From positions 620,001-684,000 of the forward strand of contig CBDCPM010000004.1 of NCBI GenBank assembly GCA_965220265.1: a stretch of 64,000 bases of DNA. The letters run 5' to 3'. Under the pieces are notes generated by a model. That model did not search any database, was not told the origin of the DNA, and was given only the letters and a program-made list of their open reading frames with translations. This document shows, one piece after another, positions 1-8,206 of this stretch. The first letter of the stretch is position 1. Each line of letters begins with the position of its first letter. The position numbers and the translations under genes are program-made. The DNA comes from Bin87 sp965220265. Its GTDB lineage: Bacteria > Chloroflexota > Dehalococcoidia > Lucifugimonadales > UBA3495.

Positions 1-1336
1 CGGAATGTCGTCCGATTTTGACGCCGCCCGGAATTACCAGGGCGTCACGAAGTGGGCGGACTCCGCCAACTACACCGACCGCATACCCGAGATGATGCGT
101 CGCGCTTACACCCAACTCCGTACCGGTCGGCCCTACCCCGTTTTGGTCGAGATGCCGAACGACGTGCTGGCTGGAGAAATCTCCGAGGAGCAATTCCACT
201 ATCTACCGCAACAAAAGCACCGGTCGGCCGGTGACCCGCGCGACGTTTCCCGCGTGGCCGACCTGCTGGTGAACGCCCGACGCCCGGTCATCTACGCCGG
301 TCAGGGCGTGCTGTACGCCGAGGCCACACCGGAGTTGGTGGAACTGGCCGAGTTGTTGAATGCTCCCACAATGACCACCACGCTAGGCAAGAGCGGTTTC
401 CCGGAAAACCACCCTCTGGCCCTGGGAGCCGGCGGTAATACGGGCACCAGGATGGTCGGTGAGTTCCTGGCGAAGAGCGACGTGGTTTTCGGCATTGGGA
501 CCAGTTTCCAGAAAACCCTCGCTTCCGCGCCGGTTCCGCCCGGCAAAACCGTCATCCAGTCCACAATCGACGAGAAGGACCTCAACGGCGAGTATCCTCT
601 GGACGAGATCATCGTCGGCGACGCGAAACTGGTTCTCGACCAACTGGTTCAGGAAGTCAAGGATCGATTGGGTGAGAACGGACGGCGCGGCGACGAGTCC
701 GTAGCAGCCGAGGTCAGGCAGGTGCGGCAGGAATGGCTGGCCGAATGGATGCCCCGGCTTTCCAGCAATGACGTTCCCATCAGCCCATACCGCGTGGTTT
801 ACGAGTTGAATGCCCGGCTGGACAAGGCCAACAGCATCGTCACCCACGACTCCGGAAACCCTCGGGACCAGATCGTGCCTTTCTACGCGGCCACGACGCC
901 CCGGGGTTACATCGGCTGGGGCAACTCCACCCAGTTGGGGAGCGGCCTGGGTTACGCCATGGGCGCGAAGGTGGCCTTCCCGGAGAAAACCTGCGTCAAC
1001 CTGATGGGCGACGTCGCCGTCGGGATGGCCGGTACGGACTTCGAGACCGCGGCCCGGGAGAAGCTCGGCATCATCACGGTGATCGTGAACAACGGCGCCA
1101 TGGGCGGTTACGAAAAGAACATTCCGGTTGCGACGGAACGGTACGGCACCAAGTACGTCACCGGCGAGTACGCCCGCATGGCCGAAGCGCTGGGCGCATA
1201 CTCCGAGCACGTGACGGACCCTGACGAGGTCGGTCCCGCCATTGAGCGCGCGAAGGAAATTTCCTCGTCCAGTCAACCCTGCGTGCTGGAAATCATCACC
1301 CGGGAAGAGCCGGTGTTCTCGCAGTACTATCGCTAG
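1..1336 (+). CDS. Thiamine diphosphate-dependent enzyme (acetolactate synthase family), 5'-partial
   Basis: The frame is open from the window edge. The first ATG (position 5) lies inside what should be the end of the N-terminal PYR domain (GRPYPVLVEMP at about residue 40), so roughly 110 residues are missing upstream. The central Rossmann-like domain covers about residues 75-220 and the C-terminal PP domain 260-443. The Mg/ThDP motif begins GDVAVGMAG and ends in VIVNN, the usual GDx...N spacing. Family members (acetolactate synthase, benzoylformate decarboxylase, oxalyl-CoA decarboxylase) cleave or join 2-oxo acids. No regulatory subunit gene follows, so a catabolic decarboxylase or lyase is as likely as branched-chain synthesis. 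The exact substrate cannot be read from sequence. Confidence 0.85.
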   Translation, partial: GMSSDFDAARNYQGVTKWADSANYTDRIPEMMRRAYTQLRTGRPYPVLVEMPNDVLAGEISEEQFHYLPQQKHRSAGDPRDVSRVADLLVNARRPVIYAGQGVLYAEATPELVELAELLNAPTMTTTLGKSGFPENHPLALGAGGNTGTRMVGEFLAKSDVVFGIGTSFQKTLASAPVPPGKTVIQSTIDEKDLNGEYPLDEIIVGDAKLVLDQLVQEVKDRLGENGRRGDESVAAEVRQVRQEWLAEWMPRLSSNDVPISPYRVVYELNARLDKANSIVTHDSGNPRDQIVPFYAATTPRGYIGWGNSTQLGSGLGYAMGAKVAFPEKTCVNLMGDVAVGMAGTDFETAAREKLGIITVIVNNGAMGGYEKNIPVATERYGTKYVTGEYARMAEALGAYSEHVTDPDEVGPAIERAKEISSSSQPCVLEIITREEPVFSQYYR

Positions 1337-1417
1337 GCTCCCGGTTCGAAGATGACGCGGCGGGCCAGCCGGTCCCACCTGTCGTCGGTAGCGCCCCCGC
1401 CCATCCACCAGCACCGC

Positions 1418-3004
1418 ATGCCTGAAGCGCCCATCGTTGTCATCGGCGGAGGTCCGGCCGGCTCGTGCGTCAGTACCCTTCTGGCGCGTCGCGGATACCC
1501 GGTTACGCTGCTGGAGCGGGAACACTTTCCGCGAGAACACGTCGGCGAGTCGTTGCTCCCGGCCAGCATCCCGATCCTGAAGGATCTTGGCGTGCTGGAC
1601 GCGGTGCGGCAAGCCGGGTTCGTGGTTAAGCGGGGCGCCACGATGATATGGGGGGTTGACCGGGAGCCGTGGAGTTGGTACTTCAGCGAGACCAATGCCT
1701 CCAATCCGCATTCGTACCAGGTGTGGCGGCCCGAGTTTGACGCCATCCTGCTGGATAACGCGCGAAACTCCGGTGTCGAGGTGTGGGAAGGATGCGCCGC
1801 CTCTGCGGTGGTACTCGATGACTCGCAGACAGCGGTCGCGGTGCGATGTGGCGACGAAATTCTCCCGGCACGATACGTAGTCGACGCCAGCGGACAGGGC
1901 GGGCTGTTGTCGCGCCAGCTGGGCCTGCGGCAGTGGGACGATTTCTTCCGTAACCTGGCCGTGTACGCCTACTACCAGGGGGGTGACCGGCTCGAAGCGC
2001 CGGACGACGGCAACATCCTGATCGAGTCGCAATCCAACGGCTGGATGTGGAACATCCCGCTTCGGGACGGCTGGTCGAGCGTCGGGGCAGTGGTGGACTC
2101 CGAGACCGGCCAGGAAGGGATCCGGCGACTGGGCGCGCGCGGGTTCCTGGAGGCGCAGGTGGCAGCAGCCCCTCAAACCGTGAAGATGCTGAAAAATGCT
2201 CGCCTGGTCTCCGGCCCGGCAATAGTCAGGGACTGGTCGTACCGTTGCCAATCGCTCTACGGCCCCGGCTACATCCTGGTGGGGGACGCCGGATGCTTCA
2301 TCGATCCCCTGTTTTCGTCTGGCGTACACCTGGCGCTGACATCAGCCACCCTGGCGGCCGCGGCGGTTGCTTCTGCGTTGTCCGATCCCGACATGGCCAG
2401 TTCGGTGGGACAGGTGTACCAGCAGTTATACTACAAGGAGTACGGACATTTTCGAGATCTGGCCCGGTTGTTCTATTCCAGCAATCGCACCGCGGATTCC
2501 TATTTCTGGGAGGCGCGTCGCCTGGTCGACGACGATCCATCTCTAACCCCGCGCCAGTCGTTCATACAGGCGGTGGCCGGTCAACCACCCCGTGGATACG
2601 AGCGGGTGGTGCTGTCCCACGGCTTGGCGCCGGCCGCCTTTGGCCTGAGCGTGACCGACGTAGAGGCGGAACGGCAGCGCAGACGCGAGCAACCCCTGCT
2701 GCCGGCATCGCCGCCACGGCTGGCGGAGGGCGTCATCTTGCAGCGCCAGCCGGTGCTGGCGGACGGCGACTTCGTGTGGGGCTACGGGTTGGTGACCGAC
2801 GGACATCCAGAGGGGCTCCCGTGCAGCGGGCTGGTAGCTCGACTGCTGCACGGGCTGGACGGCAGGACTACAGTTGCTGAATCCATCGCGAGACTGTGCC
2901 AGGGACTCGAACCCGCCGCAACGCAGCAGGTGGAACAAGCTGCGCTAGACGCGCTTCAAATCCTGTACGTCGACGGCGCGATCAACACACAAGGAGATGC
3001 CTGA
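1418..3004 (+). CDS. FAD-dependent halogenase-like oxidoreductase
   Basis: Flavin-dependent halogenase family. An N-terminal GGGPAG dinucleotide motif (residues 10-15) is followed by GESLLP (43-48), the WxWxIP signature (WMWNIP, near 208) that marks FADH2-dependent halogenases, and GDAGCFIDP with FSSG near 290, typical of carrier-bound or phenolic substrate halogenases. About 100 C-terminal residues beyond the usual catalytic fold look like a small helical/winged PqqD-type domain, which is uncertain. I chose the ATG at 1418 because the FAD motif should start within a few residues of the N-terminus; an in-frame ATG at 1352 adds 22 unlikely residues. There is no adjacent flavin reductase, PKS or NRPS gene, so halogenation is not proven and a related hydroxylase is possible. 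Confidence 0.75.
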   Translation: MPEAPIVVIGGGPAGSCVSTLLARRGYPVTLLEREHFPREHVGESLLPASIPILKDLGVLDAVRQAGFVVKRGATMIWGVDREPWSWYFSETNASNPHSYQVWRPEFDAILLDNARNSGVEVWEGCAASAVVLDDSQTAVAVRCGDEILPARYVVDASGQGGLLSRQLGLRQWDDFFRNLAVYAYYQGGDRLEAPDDGNILIESQSNGWMWNIPLRDGWSSVGAVVDSETGQEGIRRLGARGFLEAQVAAAPQTVKMLKNARLVSGPAIVRDWSYRCQSLYGPGYILVGDAGCFIDPLFSSGVHLALTSATLAAAAVASALSDPDMASSVGQVYQQLYYKEYGHFRDLARLFYSSNRTADSYFWEARRLVDDDPSLTPRQSFIQAVAGQPPRGYERVVLSHGLAPAAFGLSVTDVEAERQRRREQPLLPASPPRLAEGVILQRQPVLADGDFVWGYGLVTDGHPEGLPCSGLVARLLHGLDGRTTVAESIARLCQGLEPAATQQVEQAALDALQILYVDGAINTQGDA

Positions 3005-3030
3005 AACAGTACCTTAACCCTCTCGGTAGG

Positions 3031-4503
3031 TTACTTGGCCACGTCTTGAGCAATTTGAACCGCGATGAGTGCTCCGGCTTTGCTTACCCCTTCGCCCCAC
3101 GCTTCGCCGTGTCCAATTGCGGATTGGTTGGACAGCGCGTGTCCAAGTTCGTGGAACAGCAGATCCCAGTGCTCAATGGATCCGTAAGGCTGCTGAAAGA
3201 ACGTCTCGCCAAGACGCGCCGCGTTGAACCGCAAGGTTGGGGTTGTGGTGGATGCCGAGCAGTCGGCGAGCCTGGTATTATCGGGTTCGTTGAAGTAACG
3301 CACGGTGGCGGTGAGGTTGCAGTAGCCGGCCATTTCGGTGACCCACTCTGCGAATCTGGCTTGGTCGGTACCGGGTTCAGGTTCGTAGAAACCGCGCGCC
3401 GGTGGCGGGGTCGGAAACGCTTCATCGGAGTCTTTCACGCCGGCGTTCTTTCGGAGAGTCTCAATTTCCTTTTTGGACAACCCTCCCGGGTTGGCTACTC
3501 CGTAGCCGGCCTCGGATGCGCGTAGATTGGCGTCCCCGTCCAATGTTGCGAAGACGGCTTTGGTACTGCCGTAGCGCCCCTTTACGGTGGACCGAACGGC
3601 TTCGGGCGTGATTTGCGGGTGTTCTATGGCCCGCTTCACCCACTGAGAGCCGAATTCATCCGGTTCCAACATTCCGTGGGTCGCGTTGAGAGCCTCCGCA
3701 TAGATGCGGTTGAGATACGCTTCGCTGACGGCGTTTCGTTGCTGCCCCATTGGAACCTTCTGCATCACGTCAACGTCCCACGGGCACTCAATGGTCTGGA
3801 CGGGTATGCCCATTTCATAGAGCCATCGCTCGCTGTCGGCATCCGGCGGTTCTGCGAAGTGAATCTCAGCGGGTCGTTGCGCCGCCCGCATAGGCTTGTC
3901 GGGAGCATCTTGTACTATAGTTTGTAGCGTGACGTAGCGCTTTGCTTTGGGCCGTGCATGCGACACTTCGCAATCGTTGACGAACAGGCAGTAGTTAGCG
4001 GGCGCCCTGAAGCGTTGCAGCATTGCAATGAGCTCGTCGCTCTGCTGTTTGTCCCACGGCATCAGGACTCTTACCACGGTGCCTTTGGCGCGGGAGTGGG
4101 TACTCACTTCTCTTGACCCCGAGCGCGGGAATGTGACGGTGTATCCAACCGTTTCCACTTCCGCCTCAATCGCCACGCTGATGACGTCCTTTTCACCTAT
4201 GTTGAAACGGCCTCTTTTCGCGGGATCGAGGCGTTTTTCGGTATAGCCCATCAGGGTATAGGCATCGGCGATGTCACTGAAACCCGATCCGTTGTCATGG
4301 ACTGTAACCTTCGTGGCGTTGCCGTCGGGTTGCGGCTCGACGGCAACGCGGCATTCTGTGGCATAGGGTTCATCCCATGCGTTTTGAATCAGCTCCTTGA
4401 CCAGATCCCAAGGCAGGCGGCTGCTGTTGAGCTCGCGCATCCCGGATTCGGATACCTCGAAACGTCCGGTTGGCACAGGAGTTTCCGACTCGGTCGCCGT
4501 CAT
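3031..4503 (-). CDS. GHKL-type ATPase fused to a C-terminal HExxH zincin-like domain
   Basis: A 490-residue protein. The N-terminal 200 residues carry the Bergerat (HSP90/MutL/histidine-kinase-like) ATP fold: N box ELIQNAWDE (37-45), G1 motif DNGSGF (70-75) and G2-like GRFNIGEKDV (98-107). The middle is unassigned. The C-terminus has FHELGH (HExxH at 451-455) followed by HGEAWGEG, as in zinc metallopeptidases. There is no kinase dimerisation domain, so it is not a sensor kinase. It is the third gene of a minus-strand run (20 bp after its neighbour) and has a GGAG site ahead of the ATG. ATP-gated proteolysis is an inference; chaperone-like or defence roles are possible. Confidence 0.7.
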   Translation of the reverse strand: MTATESETPVPTGRFEVSESGMRELNSSRLPWDLVKELIQNAWDEPYATECRVAVEPQPDGNATKVTVHDNGSGFSDIADAYTLMGYTEKRLDPAKRGRFNIGEKDVISVAIEAEVETVGYTVTFPRSGSREVSTHSRAKGTVVRVLMPWDKQQSDELIAMLQRFRAPANYCLFVNDCEVSHARPKAKRYVTLQTIVQDAPDKPMRAAQRPAEIHFAEPPDADSERWLYEMGIPVQTIECPWDVDVMQKVPMGQQRNAVSEAYLNRIYAEALNATHGMLEPDEFGSQWVKRAIEHPQITPEAVRSTVKGRYGSTKAVFATLDGDANLRASEAGYGVANPGGLSKKEIETLRKNAGVKDSDEAFPTPPPARGFYEPEPGTDQARFAEWVTEMAGYCNLTATVRYFNEPDNTRLADCSASTTTPTLRFNAARLGETFFQQPYGSIEHWDLLFHELGHALSNQSAIGHGEAWGEGVSKAGALIAVQIAQDVAK

Positions 4504-4522
4504 GATCTTGGTCTCCCCGCTC

Positions 4523-5104
4523 CTAAGGCTTTACCCAGGTCTCCGACCAGGCGCAACACGCCGTGCTGCTCTGGGCCGAGCCGCGCGCTTCCAACGACAC
4601 CACCCCACTCAGGGCCCGGTCGCCCACGGTTATCTGGGCGCTGCGGGCCGGGAAGAAGCAGCTGTACACCCCGTGGGGCCGGCCGGGAGTGCTGCCGGCC
4701 GGATTGTTGAGCATGTATGGCGTGAGGAAATCATGCCAGCTGAGCACAACCGTCTCAGTGGATGCGACGACGATCTCGTTGTAGGCGCTCTCGATCCCGC
4801 CGGACCTGCTGAATTTGGCCGGAATCACTGTCAGGCTCGGGTCGGCAAATTCCGGAAACAGGATGCTTTCGATCTCCCCTTGGAGGTAGCGGGTCATGGC
4901 GATATTGTCGGAATAGATGCGCACCGGATCGCGCTCCAAATCCGCGCTTTTGAGGAACAGCACGTGTCCGGCGCCTCCCGGGGACCAGAGGACCCGCCAG
5001 TGGCTGGTGCGGGTGGTCTGCTCACCACCGGCTTCGGGAGACAGGCGGATGAAGGAGTTTTCGCCGGTCAGGCAAATCTGGTTGGGGTCTACGGGGCTGG
5101 TCAT
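4523..5104 (-). CDS. Conserved-looking protein of unknown function
   Basis: A 193-residue protein I do not recognise. It begins at an ATG preceded by AAAGGAG at 6 bp spacing, so it is very likely translated. It is rich in beta-prone segments, has no signal peptide or membrane helix, and contains a Cys pair near the C-terminus (STACCAW). It sits 45 bp after the HpcH/HpaI-type aldolase and 20 bp before the GHKL-zincin gene on the same strand, suggesting co-transcription of all three. No catalytic motif is visible. Confidence 0.6.
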   Translation of the reverse strand: MTSPVDPNQICLTGENSFIRLSPEAGGEQTTRTSHWRVLWSPGGAGHVLFLKSADLERDPVRIYSDNIAMTRYLQGEIESILFPEFADPSLTVIPAKFSRSGGIESAYNEIVVASTETVVLSWHDFLTPYMLNNPAGSTPGRPHGVYSCFFPARSAQITVGDRALSGVVSLEARGSAQSSTACCAWSETWVKP

Positions 5105-5149
5105 GACTTGCTCCTTTCTTGTCAGCGATCAATGTTGCTTGGAATCGGG

Positions 5150-5926
5150 CTAGAGGCCGTCGGACGCTGCTCGCATGGTGTTCAGGTACTCCGCGCTGGC
5201 CGACTGCAACAGGCGACCCACGGTATTGTGGAAGTATCGCACTCCCAATTCGAGATAGTGCGGCACCAGGGCGTCCGGACAGCTGCACCCGGCAGTGATA
5301 CCGGATGCCGCGATCTGCTGTACGCCTTTTTCGACTAGAGCCTGGACTTCGGGATGGGTCTGCTGGCCCGGGTAGCCCATGCTCTGGGACAGGTCCCCGG
5401 CTCCGATGAAATACACGTCGACCCCCGGCACCGTCACCAGTTCCGGAATGTTCTCGATGGCCTCCACCTCCTCCAGCATGAGACAGACCAACGTGTTGCG
5501 GTTGGCGTCCGCCACGTAATCCGGCGTGGCTCCGCTGAAACCGTACTCGGCCGGTCGGCCGCCGCTGAACAGACCGCGTTCGCCCTCCGGATAATATTTG
5601 ACGGCGGAAACCGCCGCCCGTGCCTCTTCCGGCGTGTTGACGTGGGGTACCTGAACACCCCAGGCCCCGCGGTCGAGGAAAGGCGAGATGATCTCGGGAC
5701 GGTTTCCAACCGGGCGCACGATGGGGGCCGTGCCCGAGTATTCCGCGGCGCGGATCATGTCCTCGGCGAGGTCGACGGTGATGTTGCCGTGCTCGTTGTC
5801 GATCAGCACCCAGTCGTAACCAAGGTATCCGAGCATCTCGACCACGACGGGAGACGGAAAAGTAATCATCGAGCCAAATACCGGCTGGCCGTGCTTCAAC
5901 TTCTTTTTCATGGTGTTTTCGCGCAT
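5150..5926 (-). CDS. HpcH/HpaI family aldolase
   Basis: Class II (metal-dependent) pyruvate aldolase of the 4-hydroxy-2-oxoheptanedioate / 2-dehydro-3-deoxyglucarate aldolase family, with a TIM barrel of about 258 residues, the normal length. Family residues are visible: DNEHGN (catalytic His), PIVRPVG (substrate Arg), LMLEEVEAIEN (metal Glu) and GAGDLSQSMG (metal Asp). It should cleave a 4-hydroxy-2-oxo acid to pyruvate and an aldehyde in the cytosol. Start: AGGAG lies 9 bp before the ATG at 5926. A TTG at 5935 directly abuts the SD and is unlikely. It is the first gene of a minus-strand trio. The substrate is unknown. Confidence 0.85.
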   Translation of the reverse strand: MRENTMKKKLKHGQPVFGSMITFPSPVVVEMLGYLGYDWVLIDNEHGNITVDLAEDMIRAAEYSGTAPIVRPVGNRPEIISPFLDRGAWGVQVPHVNTPEEARAAVSAVKYYPEGERGLFSGGRPAEYGFSGATPDYVADANRNTLVCLMLEEVEAIENIPELVTVPGVDVYFIGAGDLSQSMGYPGQQTHPEVQALVEKGVQQIAASGITAGCSCPDALVPHYLELGVRYFHNTVGRLLQSASAEYLNTMRAASDGL

Positions 5927-6126
5927 CTTGGTCAACTCCTGATGTGGGTAGCGATCAGCGCCGCCGCCCGTGTCGGAATGCTATGCGCGGGCGATACCGA
6001 TCGTCAACTACACAGCTTCGGCGCAGCCATTACCGAAGAGCGGTCGCATCGGCAGTGGCCGACGGATGCGCCGAATTACCGCAGGCTCACCAAAACAGGC
6101 GTATGGCAACGATGTCACGAGAACGG

Positions 6127-6155
6127 TTGGAAAGGCGTTTTGTTGGGGGTACAAT
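6127..6155 (+). promoter_or_regulatory. Sigma70-type promoter of the tRNA-Thr gene
   Basis: TTGGAA at 6127-6132 and TACAAT at 6150-6155 are separated by exactly 17 bp. The predicted start, 7 bp downstream, falls 2-3 bp before the mature tRNA 5' end at 6165, as expected for a short tRNA leader. Confidence 0.6.
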
Positions 6156-6164
6156 TAATCGCAC

Positions 6165-6240
6165 GCCGATGTAGCTCAGCCGGAAGAGCAGCGGTTTCGT
6201 AAACCGCAGGTCAAGGGTTCGAGTCCCTTCATCGGCTCCA
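6165..6240 (+). tRNA. tRNA-Thr (anticodon CGU)
   Basis: A complete cloverleaf can be drawn by hand: acceptor GCCGATG/CATCGGC, D-arm GCTC/GAGC, anticodon stem GCGGT/ACCGC with loop TTCGTAA (anticodon CGT, reading ACG), T-arm AAGGG/CCCTT with TTCGAGT, and an encoded CCA at 6238-6240. A T-rich stretch follows directly and may help termination. The gene lies upstream of threonine synthase, which may be coincidence. Confidence 0.97.
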
Positions 6241-6573
6241 TTTTTGCTCCAAAGCCGGACTAACGATCCAACAGGGACATCGCGCCAGATACCGTACCCG
6301 CGAGCGCAAACCCGTAAACCCCACGAGGTGGAAGGACTCGGTGCCACCGAGTATCAAAATGGACCGCGTGGAGTGCAGGCTCCGGATCTCGTTGCGGCCT
6401 GCACAGTGTTCGGGCGCGATACGGAGCTAAGGCGGCGAGCAACGTCGGCCCGGTTGATAGTCCGCGCGTCCTCTGGCACAATGTGTGGCCGGTGTATGAA
6501 TTTATGATCCATGCCGACGGTTGGCTTATGAACCGGCGCACGGGTACATCAGGAACCACGGAGGTAACATCCG
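6241..6573 (+). other. Structured non-coding stretch between tRNA-Thr and thrC
   Basis: There is no convincing reading frame in 333 bp. Two strong hairpins are present: 6336-6342/6346-6352 (7 bp, 3-nt loop) and 6373-6380/6397-6404 (8 bp, 16-nt loop). Short blocks resemble conserved RNase P RNA segments in the right order (6251-6261, 6314-6337, 6356-6362, 6487-6500, 6531-6539), but hallmark bases are missing. It is either an unrecognised or degenerate structured RNA or the thrC leader. Confidence 0.4.
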
Positions 6574-7863
6574 GTGGCTTTTGTCAAAGGACTAAAATGC
6601 CGGGAGTGCGGCCGGGAATACCCGGGCGAACCACTGAACGTTTGCGACTTCTGCTTTGGCCCGTTGGAAGTCATCTATGACTATGTGACCATCTCCGAGG
6701 TGATCTCGCACCAGCGCATCGCGGACGGCCCGATAAGCATCTGGCGTTACCAGGACCTGCTGCCAGCGTCGGCGGACGACCCCGTGGACATCATGGCGGG
6801 ATACACGCCGTTATTGAAGGCCAGGAACCTGGGCAAGCGACTGGGCCTGAACAACCTTTACATCAAAAACGACAGCGTGAACCCGTCGTTTTCGTTCAAG
6901 GACCGGGTGGTATCGGTAGCCGCGACGAAGGCCGTTGAATTCGGTTACGAGACGCTGGCGTGCGCCAGCACTGGGAACCTGGCATGTAGCGTGGCCGCTC
7001 ACGCGGCGCGGGCAGGGATTGACGCGGTGGTGTTCATACCCGCCGATTTGGAACGCGGGAAGGTTATCGGTGCCGCGGTCTACAACCCGACGCTGGTAGC
7101 GGTTGAAGGCACGTACGACGAAGTGAACCGCCTGTGCAGCGAGGTAAGCGACAATTACCCTTGGGCGTTCGTCAATATCAACATGCGACCGTATTATGCA
7201 GAAGGGAGCAAGACCCTCGGGTACGAAGTCGCCGAACAGCTGGGCTGGAGAGTACCGGACCATGTGGTGGTGCCCTCAGCGTCGGGTGCGATGTTCACAA
7301 AGATCTGGAAAGGGTTCAACGAATTGGCCTGCCTGGGCCTGCTGGACGGGGTAAATCCACAGTCTTTTGGAGCCGACCAGAACACTGTGCATCATCCTGC
7401 CGTTACGACACGAATGCATATGGCGCAGGCGGCCGGTTGCTGCCCGATCGTTACTGCGTGGGAAAACCAACAAAACCAGATACGACCCGTGCGGCCAGAC
7501 AGCATCGCAAAGTCTTTGGCAATTGGTAACCCTGCGGACGGCATCTATGCCCTGCGCGTGATCAGAGAGTCGGACGGGAGCGGCTACGCCGTACCAGAAT
7601 CGCGGGTCGTGGAAGGCATCAAGTTACTGGCGGAAACCGAGGGTATTTTCACAGAAACTGCCGGAGGAGTGACCGTTTCCGCGCTGAAGTATTTGGCGGA
7701 GAGCGGCGCCATCGGGGCCGATGAGTTGACGGTGGCCTACATCACGGGCAACGGCCTGAAGACCCAGGAAGCGGTAGAAGAGGTGGTCAATCCCCTCCTG
7801 ATCAAGCCGATGATGGGCTCGTTCGAGAAGGCGCTGGAAAATCGGATGGCGGCTCGAGTTTAG
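6574..7863 (+). CDS. thrC: Threonine synthase
   Basis: PLP fold-type II enzyme converting O-phosphohomoserine to threonine (or a related beta/gamma-replacement reaction). The 429 residues include an N-terminal zinc-ribbon-like segment with C9xxC12 and C24xxC27, as in the shorter threonine synthase class. The PLP lysine lies in SFSFKDR (K109), with the phosphate-binding STGNLA segment about 30 residues later. The start is GTG at 6574, with GGAGGT 5-6 bp upstream. The next gene begins immediately after the stop (TAG then ATG), so translation is probably coupled. The neighbours, a NIL-domain protein and a sulfur-carrier-like protein, raise the possibility that the product handles homoserine-phosphate for homocysteine as well as threonine. 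Confidence 0.88.
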   Translation: MAFVKGLKCRECGREYPGEPLNVCDFCFGPLEVIYDYVTISEVISHQRIADGPISIWRYQDLLPASADDPVDIMAGYTPLLKARNLGKRLGLNNLYIKNDSVNPSFSFKDRVVSVAATKAVEFGYETLACASTGNLACSVAAHAARAGIDAVVFIPADLERGKVIGAAVYNPTLVAVEGTYDEVNRLCSEVSDNYPWAFVNINMRPYYAEGSKTLGYEVAEQLGWRVPDHVVVPSASGAMFTKIWKGFNELACLGLLDGVNPQSFGADQNTVHHPAVTTRMHMAQAAGCCPIVTAWENQQNQIRPVRPDSIAKSLAIGNPADGIYALRVIRESDGSGYAVPESRVVEGIKLLAETEGIFTETAGGVTVSALKYLAESGAIGADELTVAYITGNGLKTQEAVEEVVNPLLIKPMMGSFEKALENRMAARV

Positions 7864-7869
7864 ATGGTC

Positions 7870-8112
7870 ATGGCCAAACAGCGCGTGCGGTTCACATTCT
7901 CGGCTGAGATGGTACGAGAGCCGATCATCTATCGGCTGGGCCACGACTTTGACGTGGTTACCAACATCAGGCGGGCCGACGTTAGGTCGGATGTTGGCTG
8001 GGTGGTTTTGGAACTGGAAGGTTCTGATGAAGAGATCCAGCGTGGTCTTGACTGGGTTGGCACTACCGGCGTGCGGGTTGACCCAATCGCGGGCGACGTG
8101 ATCGAAGGCTAA
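7870..8112 (+). CDS. NIL-domain small protein
   Basis: About 80 residues forming one NIL (ferredoxin-like ACT-type) domain, with the pattern RVRFTFSAEMVREPIIYRLG. This domain is found at the C-terminus of methionine ABC transporter ATPases and in homocysteine-synthesis ferredoxins, where it senses or binds sulfur amino acids. The ATG at 7864 directly follows the thrC stop; the second ATG (7870, MAKQ) is equally possible. It is co-transcribed with thrC and the MoaD/ThiS-like gene. There is no iron-sulfur motif, so it is the stand-alone NIL form. Confidence 0.75.
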   Translation: MAKQRVRFTFSAEMVREPIIYRLGHDFDVVTNIRRADVRSDVGWVVLELEGSDEEIQRGLDWVGTTGVRVDPIAGDVIEG

Positions 8113-8206
8113 CGAAGTCGATGGCGGCCCAGCGCGAAATCCCAATGAACATGCCGCAGTGGCGGACGCGAAACGGCATCTCAAAATTGCAGGAGGAACA
8201 ATTCCG

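Noticed and set aside
383..2329. 648-codon open frame on the minus strand
   Set aside because: It is antisense to the TPP enzyme and halogenase genes, with Arg/His/Pro-rich composition typical of a GC-rich shadow frame.
6356..6370. T-box-like TGGACCGCG upstream of threonine synthase
   Set aside because: It lacks the full AGGGTGGNACCGCG block, no specifier stem or adjacent terminator/sequestrator is seen, and it lies about 200 nt from the start codon.
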